NCBI GenBank assembly: GCA_902591565.1
Contig: CACJBC010000007.1
Span: 1-49,238, forward strand
Source of the DNA: an uncultured SAR86 cluster bacterium
GTDB lineage: Bacteria; Pseudomonadota; Gammaproteobacteria; Magnimaribacterales; D2472
Length of the DNA: 49,238 nucleotides
Direction of reading: 5' to 3'
A program made the translations under genes and the position numbers. Below are positions 37,455 through 45,610 of this stretch, piece by piece (position 1 is the stretch's first letter; every line of letters begins with the position of its first letter). The notes beneath the pieces were generated by a model that worked only from the letters and a program-made list of their open reading frames with translations, ran no database searches and had not been told where the DNA came from.

Positions 37455-39553
37455 TATTCAACTAAATTTATAATAAAGTTAAATTCTTCAGCTATTTCAT
37501 TAAATTGATTAATTTTTCCACTCATACCCCCATGACCTCCAATGAGATTCATTTTCATTATGATTGGATTATCAGATTGGTTGTATTCTCTTAGCTTGGG
37601 TGTATATTTAGCAGGTTCAAAATATTGCACCTGAGAATCATACAAACTAGATGTTATAAATACAGCAGGGTAGTTAGCTTCGTAAATATTATCATAAGGA
37701 GAATATTGCTTTATGTAGTTGTATTCATCAATGTTAGCTGGATTTCCCCACTCATCATATTCAAATGTAGTTAATGGTATACTCGGATCTGACATTGTAG
37801 TAAGCACATCGACAAAAGGAACTCCAGATAATATACCTTTGTAAAGTTCAGGCTCTTGGTTAATAATTGCCCCCATTAACAAGCCACCAGCGCTGCCACC
37901 TCTTGCAAAGACATTATCTCGACTGCCTATACCTTTATCTAAGACAGCATTAACACCATCGTTAAAATCATTGAATGTATTCATCTTATTAAACATTCGC
38001 CCATCATCATACCAATGCTTACCCATTTCACCGCCGCCTCTAATATTAAGAATTGCATATACAAAACCCTTATCTAATAATGGTATAAGGGACTGTCTAA
38101 ATGATGCGTCAGTATTAATTCCATAAGAGCCATATCCATAGAATAGAATAGGTGCAGTCGAAATATTGATATCATTTTTATAGAAAATTATTGCTGGAAT
38201 ATAAACACCATCTCTAGCTTCGTAAAAAAATCTTTCGTCGGTGTATTGTTTCTCATCAAAATTTAATAATTTCTTTTGCCAAACTGTTGAGTAAGACTTA
38301 GATTTAAGATTAAAAAATTTTATGGAATCTGGTGTTGTTAAACTAGAATAATTAAAATAAAAACCTTCATCTGAATAATTTATATTATTGGTGTTGATAC
38401 TAACTGTATATGCATTATCCTCATGCGCAATCCTATAAGTTTCTTTAGATGACAGATTAAAAATACTAATTTCTGGCAAACCATTGTCTCTAATTTCAAG
38501 TACTAAATTATTTTTTTTATAATAAATATCATTTATGAAAATATTAATATTATGATCAATAATCACATCCATATTATCAATAGATAAATCTTTAAGTGTA
38601 TCTGTTTTTAAAATTCTAAAATTAGGAGCATCATAATTGGAAAGAATAAAGAAACTCTGACTATCTATGTGCTCTAAATAATATAAATGATTTTTAGATC
38701 TTTCCAAAAATAGATAAGGTTTATTAAGAGGATTATTTAAATCAATTAGGTGGATTTCATTTTGGTTTGTAGCTTCAATATTTATATAAGCATATTCTTT
38801 AGATTTAGACCTAGTAATATTTATGTCATATTCTTGATCATCTTCTTTATATATCAATATATCCTCAGAGGAGGGTGTACCAATTCTGTGAACGTATACA
38901 GAATTATTAATAAGAGTAACCGGATCTTTTTTTAAATAAATTACGTAATCGTTATCATTAGACCAAACAATATCTCTTGAAGTTCTTCTAAGTTCGCTGT
39001 CAACAATTTCTAGAGTAAGAGCATCTATAATTTTTATATCATGCTCACGTCTACCATTGTTATCTTCTAAATATGCAATCAAAGAATTATCCGGTGAGGG
39101 CTTAATGGCATTAACAGAATAGTACTCTTGCGTTTTTAATTTAATATTTGGATCCAAATAAATAATTTCTTCATCGCTAGACTTAGCTTTTCTATAAAAT
39201 TGTGGTAATTGATCATCTTTATTTAATTTTTCGTAATAAAGATAACCATTATTTTCAACAGGGAATGATATTTCTTGATCAGGAAGTTGATTAAGTAGCT
39301 CATTAACAATTTGGGTTTTATGGTCTTGTTGAGATTTAAACCACTCATCTGCATATAAATTTTCTAATTTTAAATAATTTAGAATTTCTTTATTTGATCT
39401 TGAATCATCGCGAAGCCAATAATAATTATCAATTCTTATGTCGTTATGTTGTATTAATTCGTATGGTATTTTTTTTGGATTAGGTTTTTCCATAATATTA
39501 TGATCGCATGAGGTTATAAGTAAAAAAATTAGTAAAAGTTTATTTATTTTCAT
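37454..39553 (-). CDS. Oligopeptidase B-like S9 peptidase, predicted inner-membrane lipoprotein
   Basis: A 699-residue prolyl-oligopeptidase-family (S9A) enzyme. The lipoprotein signal ends ITS-C16, and Asp17 at +2 is the E. coli Lol-avoidance residue, so the protein may stay in the inner membrane facing the periplasm. An N-terminal beta-propeller (about 80-430) precedes the hydrolase domain. The catalytic triad is Ser554 (GGSAGGLL), Asp639 (SLYDSQV) and His674 (GGHGG). The DEWGNP block is typical of oligopeptidase B, which cuts after basic residues in short peptides, but most OpdB proteins are cytosolic. First gene of a two-gene operon. Confidence 0.9.
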   Translation of the reverse strand: MKINKLLLIFLLITSCDHNIMEKPNPKKIPYELIQHNDIRIDNYYWLRDDSRSNKEILNYLKLENLYADEWFKSQQDHKTQIVNELLNQLPDQEISFPVENNGYLYYEKLNKDDQLPQFYRKAKSSDEEIIYLDPNIKLKTQEYYSVNAIKPSPDNSLIAYLEDNNGRREHDIKIIDALTLEIVDSELRRTSRDIVWSNDNDYVIYLKKDPVTLINNSVYVHRIGTPSSEDILIYKEDDQEYDINITRSKSKEYAYINIEATNQNEIHLIDLNNPLNKPYLFLERSKNHLYYLEHIDSQSFFILSNYDAPNFRILKTDTLKDLSIDNMDVIIDHNINIFINDIYYKKNNLVLEIRDNGLPEISIFNLSSKETYRIAHEDNAYTVSINTNNINYSDEGFYFNYSSLTTPDSIKFFNLKSKSYSTVWQKKLLNFDEKQYTDERFFYEARDGVYIPAIIFYKNDINISTAPILFYGYGSYGINTDASFRQSLIPLLDKGFVYAILNIRGGGEMGKHWYDDGRMFNKMNTFNDFNDGVNAVLDKGIGSRDNVFARGGSAGGLLMGAIINQEPELYKGILSGVPFVDVLTTMSDPSIPLTTFEYDEWGNPANIDEYNYIKQYSPYDNIYEANYPAVFITSSLYDSQVQYFEPAKYTPKLREYNQSDNPIIMKMNLIGGHGGMSGKINQFNEIAEEFNFIINLVE

Positions 39554-39620
39554 AAAGCTATTTTGGGTTAACTCAATATTATAAAATTATTACACATAGT
39601 TTTAATTTAATTACTTATGA

Positions 39621-39649
39621 TTGTTGATTTTATTACTTTAATATATGAT
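39621..39649 (+). promoter_or_regulatory. Possible promoter for the small lipoprotein gene
   Basis: TTGTTG (39621-39626) and TATGAT (39644-39649) are spaced by 17 bases. A CAGGGGG ribosome binding site lies about 9 bases before the ATG at 39677. Confidence 0.45.
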
Positions 39650-39676
39650 ATCATTTGATATGCAGGGGGTTTTTAG

Positions 39677-40111
39677 ATGATTAACATTTTTTCTATTTTA
39701 AAAAACAAATCTTTATATATTCTTTCAGTTGTATTTATTACATCTAGTTGTGCTTATACAGTGCCTCTTTATCAAGATAATTCATCACCAAGGTTGCATT
39801 TTCCTTATGAGCCTGAATCATTATCATGTGTCCAGCTATCTCAACAAGTTATAAGAGTTCAAAATCAGTTATCTGATATAGCTAGCAGGGTAACAGAACA
39901 AGCATCAAGAAGTACTGCCTCTTTTTCTGCTGGAATTACAACCAATAATCCTAAAAATGGATCTAATTTTCTTGGTTTTAAATCAAGCGCAGTTGACCCA
40001 ACTGTTACAGAATTTCAATCTGGCTTATTGTTATTAGAGGAACTTCAAGTTCTTCTAGTAGATAAATGTGCTGAGAGTGACTTACCATATTCTGTTCAAC
40101 CTAAAGGTTAG
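39677..40111 (+). CDS. Small predicted lipoprotein, unknown function
   Basis: A 144-residue exported protein. A positively charged start and hydrophobic stretch end in SS-C25, a likely though not perfect lipobox (Thr at -3). The mature part has a helix-prone stretch (about 52-80, QLSQQVIRVQNQLSDIASRV), a Ser/Asn/Gly-rich middle, and another helix (about 113-131). Two more cysteines, Cys51 and Cys134, could form a disulfide. The single gene sits between two minus-strand groups and has a purine-rich AGGGGG ribosome binding site. No family recognised. Confidence 0.72.
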   Translation: MINIFSILKNKSLYILSVVFITSSCAYTVPLYQDNSSPRLHFPYEPESLSCVQLSQQVIRVQNQLSDIASRVTEQASRSTASFSAGITTNNPKNGSNFLGFKSSAVDPTVTEFQSGLLLLEELQVLLVDKCAESDLPYSVQPKG

Positions 40112-40147
40112 TATTTAAGCTTATTTAGAGCAGGGCTTATCTTTTAA

Positions 40148-40184
40148 ATATATATATATATCACTTCGCATAATATATATTATG
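40148..40184. repeat. AT dinucleotide run and palindrome in a convergent gap
   Basis: A 14-base alternating AT run (40148-40161) is followed by CATAATATATATTATG (40169-40184), a perfect 16-base palindrome. The region separates two converging genes, but no T run makes a clear terminator. Confidence 0.4.
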
Positions 40185-40198
40185 TTTAATATTCTAAT

Positions 40199-40504
40199 TT
40201 AAGACATACCTTTAATTTTTTGAAGTGTTATCTCTGTTGAAGCACGCCTATGCTGTGATAGTTTTTGATAATCAGTATCTTTCCACCAATTATCTGCATC
40301 TTTTTCAGATGGAAATGAAAATATTATTACTCGATCAAATTGGTTTGGTGTACTACCTTCAAGACATTCTGGTGAATCATCATATGTAATAAAAGTTCCA
40401 TTATATTTTTTTAGGAATGGGAAAAAACCTTTTTCATAAATTCTATACTCTTTAGGATCATTTATTTTTAAATTAACAACCATAAAAACTGTTCTATTTG
40501 CCAT
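40199..40504 (-). CDS. DUF1330 family protein
   Basis: A 101-residue cytosolic protein of the dimeric alpha+beta barrel type. It matches the DUF1330 pattern: FMVVNLKINDPKEYRIYEKG at the start, LEGSTPNQFDRVIIFSFPSEKDADNWW in the middle, and YQKLSQHRRAS near the end. The biochemical role of the family is not known. It begins 32 bases after the exported-protein cluster with an AGGA ribosome binding site, so it may be co-transcribed, although it lacks a signal peptide and may be unrelated to that cluster. Confidence 0.85.
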   Translation of the reverse strand: MANRTVFMVVNLKINDPKEYRIYEKGFFPFLKKYNGTFITYDDSPECLEGSTPNQFDRVIIFSFPSEKDADNWWKDTDYQKLSQHRRASTEITLQKIKGMS

Positions 40505-40536
40505 AATTTCATCCTAATATTGATTTTATGTTTAAA

Positions 40537-40986
40537 CTATAAATCTTCTTCAAAGTCTAATCTTATTGTTTCAGAACTAATATCATCCTTATCTTTATCA
40601 TTAATTTTTAAATCACAAAATTTCAAATAATTTGTTTTTGATGATCCTTTAATATTAATTTTTTTCGGATCATATGTATATTCATATTCTATAGAAGATT
40701 GATTTACTTGAAAAATTCTTAACTCTGAATTTTTTATGCTGAAATTAAGTTTTTTATTAACAATAAAATGATTCCAGCATTTTTGTAAATCATCTTCATT
40801 ACGTCCAGAGATATTATATGAACGCCATGCATCAGAACGTATTATTTTATATGATTCTATTTGTGCCTCAGCATCAGTAAATGATACATCAGTGCCTTTT
40901 ACTTTAATAATTACTGTTTTCGGATAAGCCTCATAACTTAAAATCAATAAAAAAAAACATAATAGACTGATTCTAAAAATCGTCAT
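40537..40986 (-). CDS. Exported protein, last member of the CsgG-like cluster
   Basis: I place the start at the ATG at 40986 because it gives a clean signal peptide (TIFRISLLCFFLLILSYEAYP). An upstream ATG at 41031 would overlap the previous gene by 59 bases and add a poor N-terminus. The 149-residue product has a helix with Ala/Trp/Tyr pattern (DAEAQIESYKIIRSDAWRSY) resembling the N-terminal AxxxAxxxAWxxY helix of the 44462-45610 product. This suggests a stand-alone version of an LPP20-like domain. Two cysteines may pair. It ends in an acidic tail (LDFEEDL). No known family recognised. Confidence 0.65.
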   Translation of the reverse strand: MTIFRISLLCFFLLILSYEAYPKTVIIKVKGTDVSFTDAEAQIESYKIIRSDAWRSYNISGRNEDDLQKCWNHFIVNKKLNFSIKNSELRIFQVNQSSIEYEYTYDPKKINIKGSSKTNYLKFCDLKINDKDKDDISSETIRLDFEEDL

Positions 40987-42376
40987 CATCAAGACCCATA
41001 GAACCGCCATCATCATATTCATTAGATTCATATGGATTATCTTCTTGTGATGACTTTTCAGGAGCTTTGTCTAGAGAGTCTTGAATTTCACCTGCAAATT
41101 CTTGGCCAGAAGGTGTCCATGCTCTAACAACTATATATGTTGGTTGTTTATTTATTGGATGTCTCCAAAGTGCTGAATCAAGAGTTGTAACACCTCTTAG
41201 ATCACCACTGGCACTAGAACTTAATCTAGATTCAATATTTTTTTCTGAGTAATAATTAATTTCATTTGTAGAAGCGCTCTCGCTCGTTTGAGAAAGCTTA
41301 TCATATGCCTGAGTTTGCTCTATTGATTCCTTTTGAAATAATAAAATACCTCTATCAGCTTTAATAGTTGCTTCTGTTAAAGCAGCCTCTTCTGACATAC
41401 CAGAGCAATTTCCTTGACAGCCTGCTACACCCCAGCTGATTAGTGAGACCTCACCCCTAGCATTTTTAGTAGAATATGTACCAAACTGGCTAAATGCTTT
41501 TCTAGCACCCTCTTCGTCATATAAATCAGGAATTTGTTCGAATAACGATTTTTTTGGTTTTTTATCTTTAAGAATTTTCATATTTCCAGTTGCTATAGCA
41601 TCAGCAGTTTCTTGAACTTTTTCTGACCACAAATTCACCATACACATATTAACTCTTTTATCATTAGGTTTTGCATTTACGTAAGTAGCAATTGTTTTCA
41701 TTCCTCTTACAGTTCCTTGAGAGCTTGCTGTTATTTTATCTTTAAAATTTTTCTGATTAAGAATATCATCGATTAGCTCTTGTTTTTCTTCCTCAGATTT
41801 ATTTTTATCATTAAGTTTCTCTCTAGTTTCAGGATCAATTGCTTTATCAAGTTGCTGATTAATAAATAATTTAGCTTTGTCATACATATTCATGTCAGCG
41901 TAATCTTTTGTTTTATCTTCGTTTTCACTCATTGAACTGATATCTGGTTGTTTTTCACCTGAAGAAGATTTTTGAATTATCGATCTTGATACTTCACTTA
42001 CCATTTCTTGGTTTAAATAAGCCACAAGCTCACCTTTTGCTTTCATATTCGCAACAACGGATGCATCAAATAACGCATCAGGAAAGGATGAGCTTGATGG
42101 GTCTGCCTCAACAGTATCTGTTGCAATTGATATAAAAAATTTATCGCCATTTCTTTTTGTATTGAGACCTTCTTGCGGCCTACCACCAATTGATTTAGCT
42201 AAACCTTTATGAGTTCTTATAAACTTCTTGCATGATTCATCAGCTGTTTGGATACGCTCAAATGAAACTCCACCCTCTGTTACATCTGATGGATCCTCAG
42301 ATACTTCCTGAGCATTTAAGTTAACTATGAATATTATAATAAATACAATATGTACAGAATTTAATTTCTTTAACAC
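40973..42376 (-). CDS. Exported protein with two LPP20-like repeats
   Basis: The preferred start is GTG at 42376: it has AAAGAGG at proper spacing and gives a normal signal peptide (LKKLNSVHIVFIIIFIVNLNA). An ATG at 42445 adds 23 residues without a ribosome binding site. The 467-residue product appears internally duplicated. SSQGTVRGMKTIATY (about 218-232) and SASGDLRGVTTLDSA (about 388-402) end two similar regions, each starting with an Ala-rich helix and closing with a V-x-x-[AL]-W-[ST] strand, as in LPP20-like envelope proteins. Between them lie a lysine/glutamate-rich helical stretch and the Cys pair AGCQGNC. It ends in DDDDF. Function is unknown. Confidence 0.7.
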   Translation of the reverse strand: MLKKLNSVHIVFIIIFIVNLNAQEVSEDPSDVTEGGVSFERIQTADESCKKFIRTHKGLAKSIGGRPQEGLNTKRNGDKFFISIATDTVEADPSSSSFPDALFDASVVANMKAKGELVAYLNQEMVSEVSRSIIQKSSSGEKQPDISSMSENEDKTKDYADMNMYDKAKLFINQQLDKAIDPETREKLNDKNKSEEEKQELIDDILNQKNFKDKITASSQGTVRGMKTIATYVNAKPNDKRVNMCMVNLWSEKVQETADAIATGNMKILKDKKPKKSLFEQIPDLYDEEGARKAFSQFGTYSTKNARGEVSLISWGVAGCQGNCSGMSEEAALTEATIKADRGILLFQKESIEQTQAYDKLSQTSESASTNEINYYSEKNIESRLSSSASGDLRGVTTLDSALWRHPINKQPTYIVVRAWTPSGQEFAGEIQDSLDKAPEKSSQEDNPYESNEYDDGGSMGLDDDDF

Positions 42377-42454
42377 AATAAAACCTCTTTTTATATAGTA
42401 ACAAACCAATAAATAAAATAACAAATAGAAATAATTAATGCCCATTTAATTAGT

Positions 42455-43732
42455 TTACCAACCATCATCAAACTCCTTGTCTAACTTCTTTTTTAAATCT
42501 TCTTGTAGTTTACTTGAATCCTTTTTTGTTCTCTCTGGCATAGATCTAATAATAAAAGATTTCGGTTTAAAATCATTCAAAGCATCTTTCTTTGATAAAT
42601 TAACTATTTTTGCATAAGACATTTTTGAGGTAACTTCAGTTATTTCAATTATTCCGATTTGCATCTCTCTTCTGCCTAAACTTTCTTTTGTGTAAGAATC
42701 AATAATTTTGCTTCCATACTGTATTAATTTAAATTTTTGACCGACCTTAATTAAATCACCGCCTGTTCCAATTGTTAAAACATCACCATTGATGCTTTCT
42801 ACTACAAAAGGATAAATTGCCTCAAGTATTTTATATCCAGCTTTTTTTGCTGTTTCTTGAATGGCCTCTTGCAGAGCCAAATCAGTTCCATTTGATAAAT
42901 TAACAACTCCAGCAAGATTAACATTTAAATTTTGTGAGAACTTAACCTGTCCTGTTGCGACATCAATAACTCTAAAATTTAAATTTAAACTACCGACAGA
43001 TCTATTTATAATCTTATCAGTAGTTTTTAGTTTTATTTCTTTTTCATTTAATCGGAGACTATTTAATGTTCCAACTAATAAAAAATCAGCAACAAGTTCT
43101 TGCCCAAGTTTAACAAGTTGATTTGTAGGAACATTTCCTTGAGTTAGTCTAGATTTTTCTCCAGTAATTAAATTTTGATAATTTCTATCTAAAACTGTAA
43201 ATTTCCTAGTTTGAACTAAATAATTATTTACAGCATCAGTTAAAAGATTAGACACAGCATCGCCATTTAAGTCTGCTTGTTTAAATGAACAACATGACTG
43301 TCGAGGAATAAAGTCAATTATAGCTATTTTCTTTCTTTTTGCTGATTTAGGAAGTTTAAATTTTGCAATCTTAACCTCTAATTTAACTTTGACATTACCA
43401 CTTTGTGTTTTAGATTGATTTAAAATTTTATAACCATCTACTATTCCATTTGTTCTAGATTTAATTTCGTCCTGCATTTCTTTTTCATTTGAAAATTCAG
43501 AACCCTCATTTGTAGATTTTGATTGAGATCTAGTCTTTAAAAGAGTTTCAGATTCAATAGATTTTCCATTAACCATAGAAATTGCTTGAACTAATGCATC
43601 ATCCACAGCCTCATTTAAAGTTTGCCCGACACCTTCTGATTTAACATTTATAATATCTATATTAGCTTGGGCAAAAAGCGGCATAAAAAATAATGCCGCA
43701 CTTAATATTATTTTGCCGTTAAATCTATTCAT
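42455..43732 (-). CDS. CsgG/FlgT-like exported protein
   Basis: A 425-residue periplasmic protein with an ordinary signal peptide (about 1-23, ending AQA), unlike CsgG, which is a lipoprotein. Residues about 24-125 resemble a FlgT-N/LPP20-type domain (EGVGQTLNEAVDDALVQAI). Residues 133-305 are a CsgG/TolB-N-like domain: KKIAIIDFIP, FTVLDRNYQNLI, LVADFLLVGTL and FRVIDVATGQV. Residues 308-395 (INGDVLTIGTGGDLIKVGQKFKL) resemble the C-terminal domain of FlgT. No flagellar or curli genes are in the window, so neither role is implied. An adjacent Cys-Cys pair lies at 147-148, and the tail ends FDDGW. Confidence 0.8.
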   Translation of the reverse strand: MNRFNGKIILSAALFFMPLFAQANIDIINVKSEGVGQTLNEAVDDALVQAISMVNGKSIESETLLKTRSQSKSTNEGSEFSNEKEMQDEIKSRTNGIVDGYKILNQSKTQSGNVKVKLEVKIAKFKLPKSAKRKKIAIIDFIPRQSCCSFKQADLNGDAVSNLLTDAVNNYLVQTRKFTVLDRNYQNLITGEKSRLTQGNVPTNQLVKLGQELVADFLLVGTLNSLRLNEKEIKLKTTDKIINRSVGSLNLNFRVIDVATGQVKFSQNLNVNLAGVVNLSNGTDLALQEAIQETAKKAGYKILEAIYPFVVESINGDVLTIGTGGDLIKVGQKFKLIQYGSKIIDSYTKESLGRREMQIGIIEITEVTSKMSYAKIVNLSKKDALNDFKPKSFIIRSMPERTKKDSSKLQEDLKKKLDKEFDDGW

Positions 43733-43740
43733 TAATTTAT

Positions 43741-44448
43741 TTAAATGGCTCCTGATATATCAGAATCGTCGACTTCAACACCTTGAGATTTTGCCGATGT
43801 AACTAAATCTTTTCCGTTTGAAACTAATCCTTTAATTAAACCAGGCCCATTTTTTGCAATAGCCATACCTGTAGATAGAGATTTTTGTAATTTTCTTAAT
43901 TTCATAGGATTAGTTTTAACTTCAGATAAAGCTGATTTAGCCTCATCTGCGAAATCTTTCATAGGCCCTGATAGCTGAGATGTTCTATATACGGCTTTTA
44001 AGTATGGCGGTATAGCTTTTGTAAGATTTTTTTTAGCTTCATCTCCAAGCTCTTTATTTTCAGAAGCTAGCTTTGCAGTCTCTTCGGCACTACTCATAGT
44101 TTCTTCAATAACATCTTTAATGCCAGCACCTTTATTAATGTTTTCTGCTCTAATTTTTGCTTTTTCAGCACCAGTCTTATCTCCATAGGCTTCTTTAATT
44201 AAAGCTTCAGCTTGGGCGATATCAAATAAAACTGCTCTCATTTCACTTTCTAATTTTTCAGCGGCTGCAGCAGGATCCGTTGATGATTTTTCTTCAGTTT
44301 CTTCGCTTAAACCTGGTATACCTGGCATACCTGGAACTTTAGGTATTTCTGGTATTCCAGGAACTTTCGGTAGTTTTGGGAAAGCTTCAACATTGAACGC
44401 TACAATAATACTGCCTAATATTATTGAGCTTAATATATAGTTTTTCAT
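43741..44448 (-). CDS. Exported helical protein with period-3 proline N-terminus
   Basis: A 235-residue protein with a signal peptide ending VEA after residue 22. The mature N-terminus has Pro at 24, 27, 30, 33, 36, 39, 42 and 45, exactly every third residue, often followed by Gly or Lys, so a polyproline-II rod is likely. The rest (about 55-235) is Ala/Lys/Glu-rich and predicted helical, with no cysteine. The ribosome binding site AAGGAGA is strong. It sits between the two proteins carrying CsgG/TolB-N-like motifs and probably works with them. No known family recognised. Confidence 0.75.
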   Translation of the reverse strand: MKNYILSSIILGSIIVAFNVEAFPKLPKVPGIPEIPKVPGMPGIPGLSEETEEKSSTDPAAAAEKLESEMRAVLFDIAQAEALIKEAYGDKTGAEKAKIRAENINKGAGIKDVIEETMSSAEETAKLASENKELGDEAKKNLTKAIPPYLKAVYRTSQLSGPMKDFADEAKSALSEVKTNPMKLRKLQKSLSTGMAIAKNGPGLIKGLVSNGKDLVTSAKSQGVEVDDSDISGAI

Positions 44449-44461
44449 ATTTTTCTCCTTC

Positions 44462-45610
44462 TTATAATTTATAAATCAATGAGTTTATTGCTTCATTAAA
44501 AGCTTTTTTAAGTGCAAGATTTGCAGCAATAACATCTGACGAACCAAATGCTGTTTTAATTTCAGGGCCTACTGATGCTACCATTTCTGCAGCATAATCA
44601 TCATTATTAATTCTGTAGAGCTGAATATTAACCAGGACGTCTGCAGAATAGTTACCTGTGTCATAATCAACTTTTGGTACACTAGTATCAACAGTTCCAA
44701 GTAAGAGAAAATCAACGAAAGGTTTATTTAATCTTTCATAATTTAAATCAACTATATTCATTATAAGAGATTCTTGAGTATCAGGATTTATATTGGCACC
44801 ATAAATATGATCAGTATTTCCTAAAAACTCTGACGATATTACTCCATATAATTTTTCATAGCCAAGACGCCTATTAATCATATTATCTAACCAGGAAGGT
44901 GATCGAACACTCATTTGAAAAGGCTGCGCTACATCAGAAATTTGAGATACTGCAGACTGTAAGTCTCCAATTAAATATGTTCTTTGTGTAGCCTTTCTAG
45001 TTGTTTTGCCACCAGTTGTAATAGCTGAACGATTGGTAGTAGATTCAATGGATGATAATGATGTTCCATCGTCATTTATAATTGCATCTGTCTGTGAACT
45101 ATTTCTAGTTTCAGTTTGTTTGTTTATCTTTTCGTCAAAAATATTTGCAACATCAGTTTTTCTTGGAATAACCATTGCAACTATAGATTTTCCAATTAAG
45201 TCTGATCTTATTTGAGATGTGCTAGATAAATCCCTTAATTGAGCATTAACTTGTTGCTCATTAATATTTGCATTTATTACAACAGTATATGTTCTTGTAT
45301 CGTTGTCACATTCTGCAAATAATATTTTATAGTTGTTATCTACATATTCATCAAATTTTGATAAAAATGTATTTTTATTTGCATTGTATGCATCAATTTT
45401 TTCACGTGAAAAAGTATTAATATAATTGTTCCATGCGATTTCTTTTGCCTCTCTTATAGCACTCAAATGCAAACTTCTTTCTTTTGGCCTATTTTCTTTA
45501 GTGCATAGTCTTTTTGGTAGTTCTATGGTTGCTCGACCTTTATATTGACCAGATTCAATATTGGTAGCAAAGAGAAATGGAATAATTAATAATAGTATTT
45601 TAGTTTTCAT
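44462..45610 (-). CDS. Exported protein with LPP20-like and CsgG/TolB-N-like parts
   Basis: A 382-residue exported protein (signal peptide about 1-20). Residues about 45-120 hold an LPP20-like helix (AIREAKEIAWNNYINTF) and strands. Residues 138-158 (GKSIVAMVIPRKTDVANIFDE) resemble the first strand of CsgG/TolB-N domains. A Ser/Thr-rich insertion follows (165-205). FVDFLLLGTVDTSV (298-311) parallels ADFLLVGTLNSL in the 42455-43732 protein, then come strands and a final Ala-rich helix. It is therefore likely a diverged relative of CsgG. It overlaps the upstream gene by 11 bases. Confidence 0.7.
   Translation of the reverse strand: MKTKILLLIIPFLFATNIESGQYKGRATIELPKRLCTKENRPKERSLHLSAIREAKEIAWNNYINTFSREKIDAYNANKNTFLSKFDEYVDNNYKILFAECDNDTRTYTVVINANINEQQVNAQLRDLSSTSQIRSDLIGKSIVAMVIPRKTDVANIFDEKINKQTETRNSSQTDAIINDDGTSLSSIESTTNRSAITTGGKTTRKATQRTYLIGDLQSAVSQISDVAQPFQMSVRSPSWLDNMINRRLGYEKLYGVISSEFLGNTDHIYGANINPDTQESLIMNIVDLNYERLNKPFVDFLLLGTVDTSVPKVDYDTGNYSADVLVNIQLYRINNDDYAAEMVASVGPEIKTAFGSSDVIAANLALKKAFNEAINSLIYKL

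Noticed and set aside
40148-40161. AT dinucleotide run as a functional microsatellite
   Set aside because: It lies in an AT-rich gap between convergent genes and touches no start codon or promoter I can identify.
40987-41031. Upstream ATG start (41031) for the last cluster protein
   Set aside because: It would overlap the preceding gene by 59 bases and only adds Met-rich sequence translated from the Asp-rich tail of that gene in another frame.
42377-42445. Upstream ATG start (42445) for the 467-residue cluster protein
   Set aside because: It lacks a ribosome binding site and puts a second hydrophobic stretch before a normal signal peptide. GTG at 42376 has AAAGAGG at good spacing.
42455-43732. 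Curli secretion or flagellar assembly role for the CsgG/FlgT-like protein
   Set aside because: No curli or flagellar genes are present in the window and the protein has a type I signal peptide, not the CsgG lipoprotein signal.
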